Assembly: GCA_964019695.1 (NCBI GenBank)
Contig: OZ026526.1
Location: 7,149,254 to 7,213,253 of the forward strand
DNA from: Loripinus fragilis
Lineage: Eukaryota; Mollusca; Bivalvia; Lucinida; Lucinidae
Length of the DNA: 64,000 nucleotides
Direction: 5' to 3'
The number at the start of each line of letters is the position of its first letter. Position 1 is the first letter of the stretch. The notes under the pieces are model-generated. The model saw only the letters and a program-made list of their open reading frames with translations. It did no database searches and had not been told where the DNA came from. Below are positions 22,257 to 64,000 of this stretch, piece by piece. The translations under genes were made by a program, and so were the position numbers.

Positions 22257-22343
22257 AGGACCGGGGGCGTAGAAGAATAGTGGTTATAGCAATGGTCTTC
22301 AGTACCGGGGCGGCTAGGGTTCGATTCCCAAAGCGCGGTCCCC
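22257..22343 (+). other. tRNA-like sequence (probable SINE head)
   Basis: GGACCG and CGGTCC could pair as an acceptor stem about 85 bases apart; AGTGGTTATAGCAATGG and TAGGGTTCGATTCCCAA resemble A and B boxes. The T stem has a mismatch and no convincing anticodon arm is seen, so it is more likely a SINE head or pseudo-tRNA. Confidence 0.35.
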
Positions 22344-22546
22344 GATTCTTTAAGCTATGCCATGAACTGCTAAGGCTTTTTTTTGTTTATTGGATACGTA
22401 TTTTTTAAATTCAATCAATTCAGTCTTCTTATGGCAGAACCAACAACTCGGTCGCCTACTCTAATCAGAAATCAAGCAATTAGCGGACAGTGACAAGCGT
22501 CTTAAGTTAGCATTACGTCATGATGACGTCGGTGTCAATATTCTTA

Positions 22547-22554
22547 TGACGTCA
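22547..22554. promoter_or_regulatory. CRE/ATF site next to exon 1
   Basis: A perfect TGACGTCA palindrome lies 18 bases before the start codon, with GATGACGTC about 25 bases further upstream and a pyrimidine stretch CCGTTCTC after it. This is a plausible TATA-less core promoter or 5' UTR; function is inferred from the motif only. Confidence 0.4.
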
Positions 22555-22572
22555 TTTCCGTTCTCTACCAAG

Positions 22573-61385
<38,813 letters not shown>

Positions 61386-61397
61386 GTAAGTCACATT

Positions 61398-61590
61398 ACA
61401 GTGTCAGATCCAGAACCCCACTCCCCATTTTTAAATATCCTATGAAAATGAAATAATTTGGTCTCGGTGAGACCAAAATATTTCATTTTCATGAGAATTT
61501 AAAGAAAAATTAGATAAAATCAGCAAGGCAAACCCCCCACACACCTTTATATTTATTAAACCCCTTTTCAAGAATGCACGTGTCTAATAA
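61398..61590. mobile_element. MITE with palindromic TGAAAATGA core, copy 2
   Basis: TATCCTATGAAAATGAAATA and its complement around TTTGGTCTCGGTGAGACCAA, as at 7406-7640. It begins only 12 bases after exon 11. Confidence 0.7.
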
Positions 61591-62509
61591 AAATAGTAAC
61601 ATTCAAGGGAGGTCACCAATGTTGTAAAAGTGATCTTCCATACTCTAATACACTGCTCATAAAGGAAAAAAATCACTCCCTCTAGGAGCAAATTCTTTCC
61701 TTTAAAAGAAGTTCCTATTTTGAAAAGGGGAACAATTGAAGAGAATCACTGCTTAATCCAGTAGTCTCCCTTTGGTGTGTGTACCTTTTTCAGCGTTCTG
61801 GCTACACACATTGACCAACACAAGGCCCTGCAAGGAAGAGGCATAGAATACTGACAGCCACATGACAAGAAGAACGCAATAAAGTAAAGAACACAGCAAA
61901 TTGAAACTAATATTTTAAAAAACCAACAAAAAATGAATATGATCTAGGAGAAGCTTAAATCACAGAAACACCTTAGACATCATAAAACACAGACAAACGA
62001 AGATACACACATCGAGGGAAAATATACAACAAAACCAACCAAACATATATTTCTTCGTCATTGAGACCATTGCCAAGTTAAAAAAAATACCCAAAGTACT
62101 TACTATAAAAACAGATATCAACACTGAAGTCGCACATAAAAAAGAGCTAGCAGCAACAAATACCACAATGACACACAGTAGACTTACGCAGCATACTGTG
62201 AGGAAGAGCACAGAACTGTAACAGTCACAAGACACCAGGAAGACAAACAAAGTAAAAGCAAACGGCTCTCTCTTCCCCATCAAGCACTAAGCATGATTAA
62301 AATGGACTGTAGTATCAATATTATATTTGTTAAATTAGATTTGATGGTTTTTCAGTCAGGCCTGTACGTTTCCTGTGTTTAATCAGTATAAGTAGGGAAC
62401 AGTCTTTTTCTCAAACCGAATGGCACAATGAGTGCCTTTGAAGTGGCTCTTGATATCAAATGACACACTCTACCACTGAGCAACTGTTCTCATTAACAGG
62501 CTTCAGGAA

Positions 62510-62940
62510 TTTTGGGTTCTGAGGGAAAGCAGAATACCGCTTAAGCCAATGCTAGGGGAAATGACCATTGTTGCACTTTCCATTAGTCTCTAGAACAGAC
62601 TCAATAAAACCGAGTCTGCTGTTTTCTTACATTAGGTTCTCTCTATTTTTGAAGGATCCATTTTTCCAGATTATTTAGAGTCGTTGTTTCTGTGTGAAGT
62701 TGGTAAAACTTCTTCGGGTGCATCGATATAGTGCTGATAGTTTTCATATTCTAGTCATTCAGGAATATTGGGTTCTGGCAGAAAGCTGAATACCGCTTAA
62801 GCTAGTCCAAGTGGGCGTGAGAATTGTTGCACTTTACGTAAGTTATCATGAACAGACTCAGAAAAACAGAGTCTGCTGTTTTCTAATATTGTAGGTTCTC
62901 TCAATTTCTGAAAGATCCGTTTTCCAGATTATTTACTATT
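62510..62940. repeat. Two copies of a 180-bp dispersed repeat
   Basis: CAGGAATTTTGGGTTCTGAG at 62505 and CAGGAATATTGGGTTCTGGC at 62760 open units that share ATACCGCTTAAGC, GTTGCACTTTCC and GATCCGTTTTTCCAGATTAT. A third, more worn copy is at 30400-30560. Confidence 0.8.
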
Positions 62941-64000
62941 ATAACATGAGGAAGGGGCATGTGAGAAAACCTGTAATTATTGACTGCTAACAACAGATGA
63001 TTAACATAACACAGACAAAGTCTGACCATTACTCCAGGCATGAGAAAGTTCAGGATTGATCAGGATTTCCTGATTGAGCACCGGCATATGATTTATATAG
63101 TGCCAGTTGTTTTTGCTGAAATTTATCTTTGAATGAAGTTAAACTCAATTTTAGATATAAATTAAGCATAAGCTGACTGGTTTCTATTGATATTTTGTGA
63201 TTTTAAACCTTTAATAAGCGATTTAAAAATTGCTTTTCTCCATTTTGAAGTCAACCGACATATTTTCCTGATTGAGAATGACTGACTGTTCTCATCCCTG
63301 TTACTCCTTATATATGCTAAAATAGAAGTGGTCATGCTACATATATACTTTCAAAACCTGATTTCTTACTTTAAAGAGGGAACTCCACTTTAAAATCAGA
63401 AACAGCACAAACACAAATTTTTATTGAAAAAGTGAGTATGACCAGGCAATCCTATAGTCACACACTGCAGACCATCCACCAACGGCACCATGAAAGACAT
63501 GTTTGTTTACTTTAATCATGTTTTTACAATTGCATGCCTGGTTGTAAACCCATTCACGTTTTATAGCTATGGTTATTTTCTTTAATTGCATGACGGTGGG
63601 TCATGCCTCAAACTAAATAACGGCCGTGACATGAAAATTTATTCTGTTAGTTGGAACCTGATGCATGCTTGTCTTTGGCTGGGCCAATCATGGCTCAATT
63701 TGAGGCTTTATTTAGCTCTGACTATATGTGAGTCATGAGCCTATTACGTAGCTTCATCATAGTGTGTTAATTTAATTTGATTGTTTCTCTATGATGATGC
63801 ATTCTATAGATAGAAAGCCTCCCTGCGATCTAAACATTTTTTTTGTGTTTTAACAATGACAGTATTTAGGGCAAAGATTTGGCACCAGTTAAACGCATTT
63901 ACCCCTCCCCCACTGAGGCTTAGGCTGCTTTTCATTCTAAGCACAGGAACTTGTCACAAATTTTTTTTTATTTAGGCGTGTGTATCTGTAAACATAGATA

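Larger units (their letters stand above)
19553..22546. other. Intergenic region between two divergent genes
   Basis: About 3 kb from the carrier start to the start of the plus-strand gene. It is mostly MITEs (listed separately), a TATCCCATATCCCTGG-type simple repeat at 20395-20620, and a G run at 20397-20412. No TATA box stands out near either gene. Confidence 0.6.
61386..64000. other. Downstream part of the gene, no exon identified
   Basis: Expected to be intron leading to the cytoplasmic exon(s), which must start in phase 2. A TTTTTCAG acceptor at 61787-61794 would add a short tail and stop, but the sequence is part of a dispersed repeat and is not called. Repeats: 61398-61590, 61800-62290, 62340-62500 (worn SINE), 62510-62940, 63428-63500. 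Confidence 0.5.

Noticed and set aside
22257..22343. Candidate tRNA gene
   Set aside because: Arms do not form a full cloverleaf; kept only as a tRNA-like sequence.
61787..61855. Candidate last exon after TTTTTCAG, giving a 17-18-residue tail in phase 2
   Set aside because: Sequence belongs to a dispersed repeat (CACATTGACCAACACAAGGC-type), so the acceptor is probably fortuitous.
61960..62283. 107-residue minus-strand open frame resembling a multi-pass membrane protein
   Set aside because: Lies in the same dispersed repeat; hydrophobicity follows from base composition.

Overview
The window looks like nuclear DNA of a marine invertebrate, most likely a bivalve mollusc. It is AT-rich and gene-poor, with short exons (about 70 to 200 bp) split by multi-kilobase introns. 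The introns are packed with tRNA-derived SINEs, palindromic MITEs and repeats ending in GGACGGACAGACGGACG-type tails. The mollusc call is inference from repeat style and protein similarity; no species is claimed. Most long open frames in the window are chance or repeat-derived.

Two genes are supported by exon chains with canonical GT-AG sites and consistent phase. (1) Minus strand, 1824-19552 and running off the left edge: six exons of a mitochondrial carrier of the SLC25A39/SLC25A40 glutathione-transporter group (254 codons seen; the third carrier repeat lies outside). (2) Plus strand, 22573 to at least 61385: an unrecognised single-pass membrane protein. It has a signal peptide, an acidic ectodomain, four copies of a compact six-cysteine module with identical spacing (C-x4-C-x5-C-x6-C-x-C-x8-C), one ordinary EGF domain and a transmembrane helix. 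Every internal exon is phase 1 to phase 1. One extra exon (48703) carries a stop and polyadenylation signals and would give a soluble two-module form. The two genes are divergent, about 3 kb apart. The last exon(s) of gene 2 are not seen.

Layout: 1-19552 carrier gene, with SINEs, four copies of one hairpin MITE, a 65-bp array that multiplies the 3' splice site of carrier exon 6, and a 2.05-kb element with terminal inverted repeats (TIRs) in intron 1. 19553-22572: intergenic, MITE-rich. 22573-34354: exon 1 and the 11.7-kb first intron of gene 2, holding a degenerate satellite-like array, a 3-kb inverted repeat and a decayed multi-copy gene on the minus strand. 34355-39589: exons 2-6. 39590-48702: a 9-kb intron with a CA microsatellite and a possible 6.9-kb element. 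48703-61385: exons 7-11, with a 100-bp near-perfect palindrome and a 2.57-kb TIR element between exons 8 and 9. 61386-64000: intron or downstream DNA with repeats.

The points most worth following are the splice-acceptor array in the carrier gene, the repeated cysteine module and its soluble/membrane switch, and a family of short hairpins whose arms differ between copies yet stay complementary. No CRISPR array, rRNA gene, intact tRNA gene or intact transposase was found.
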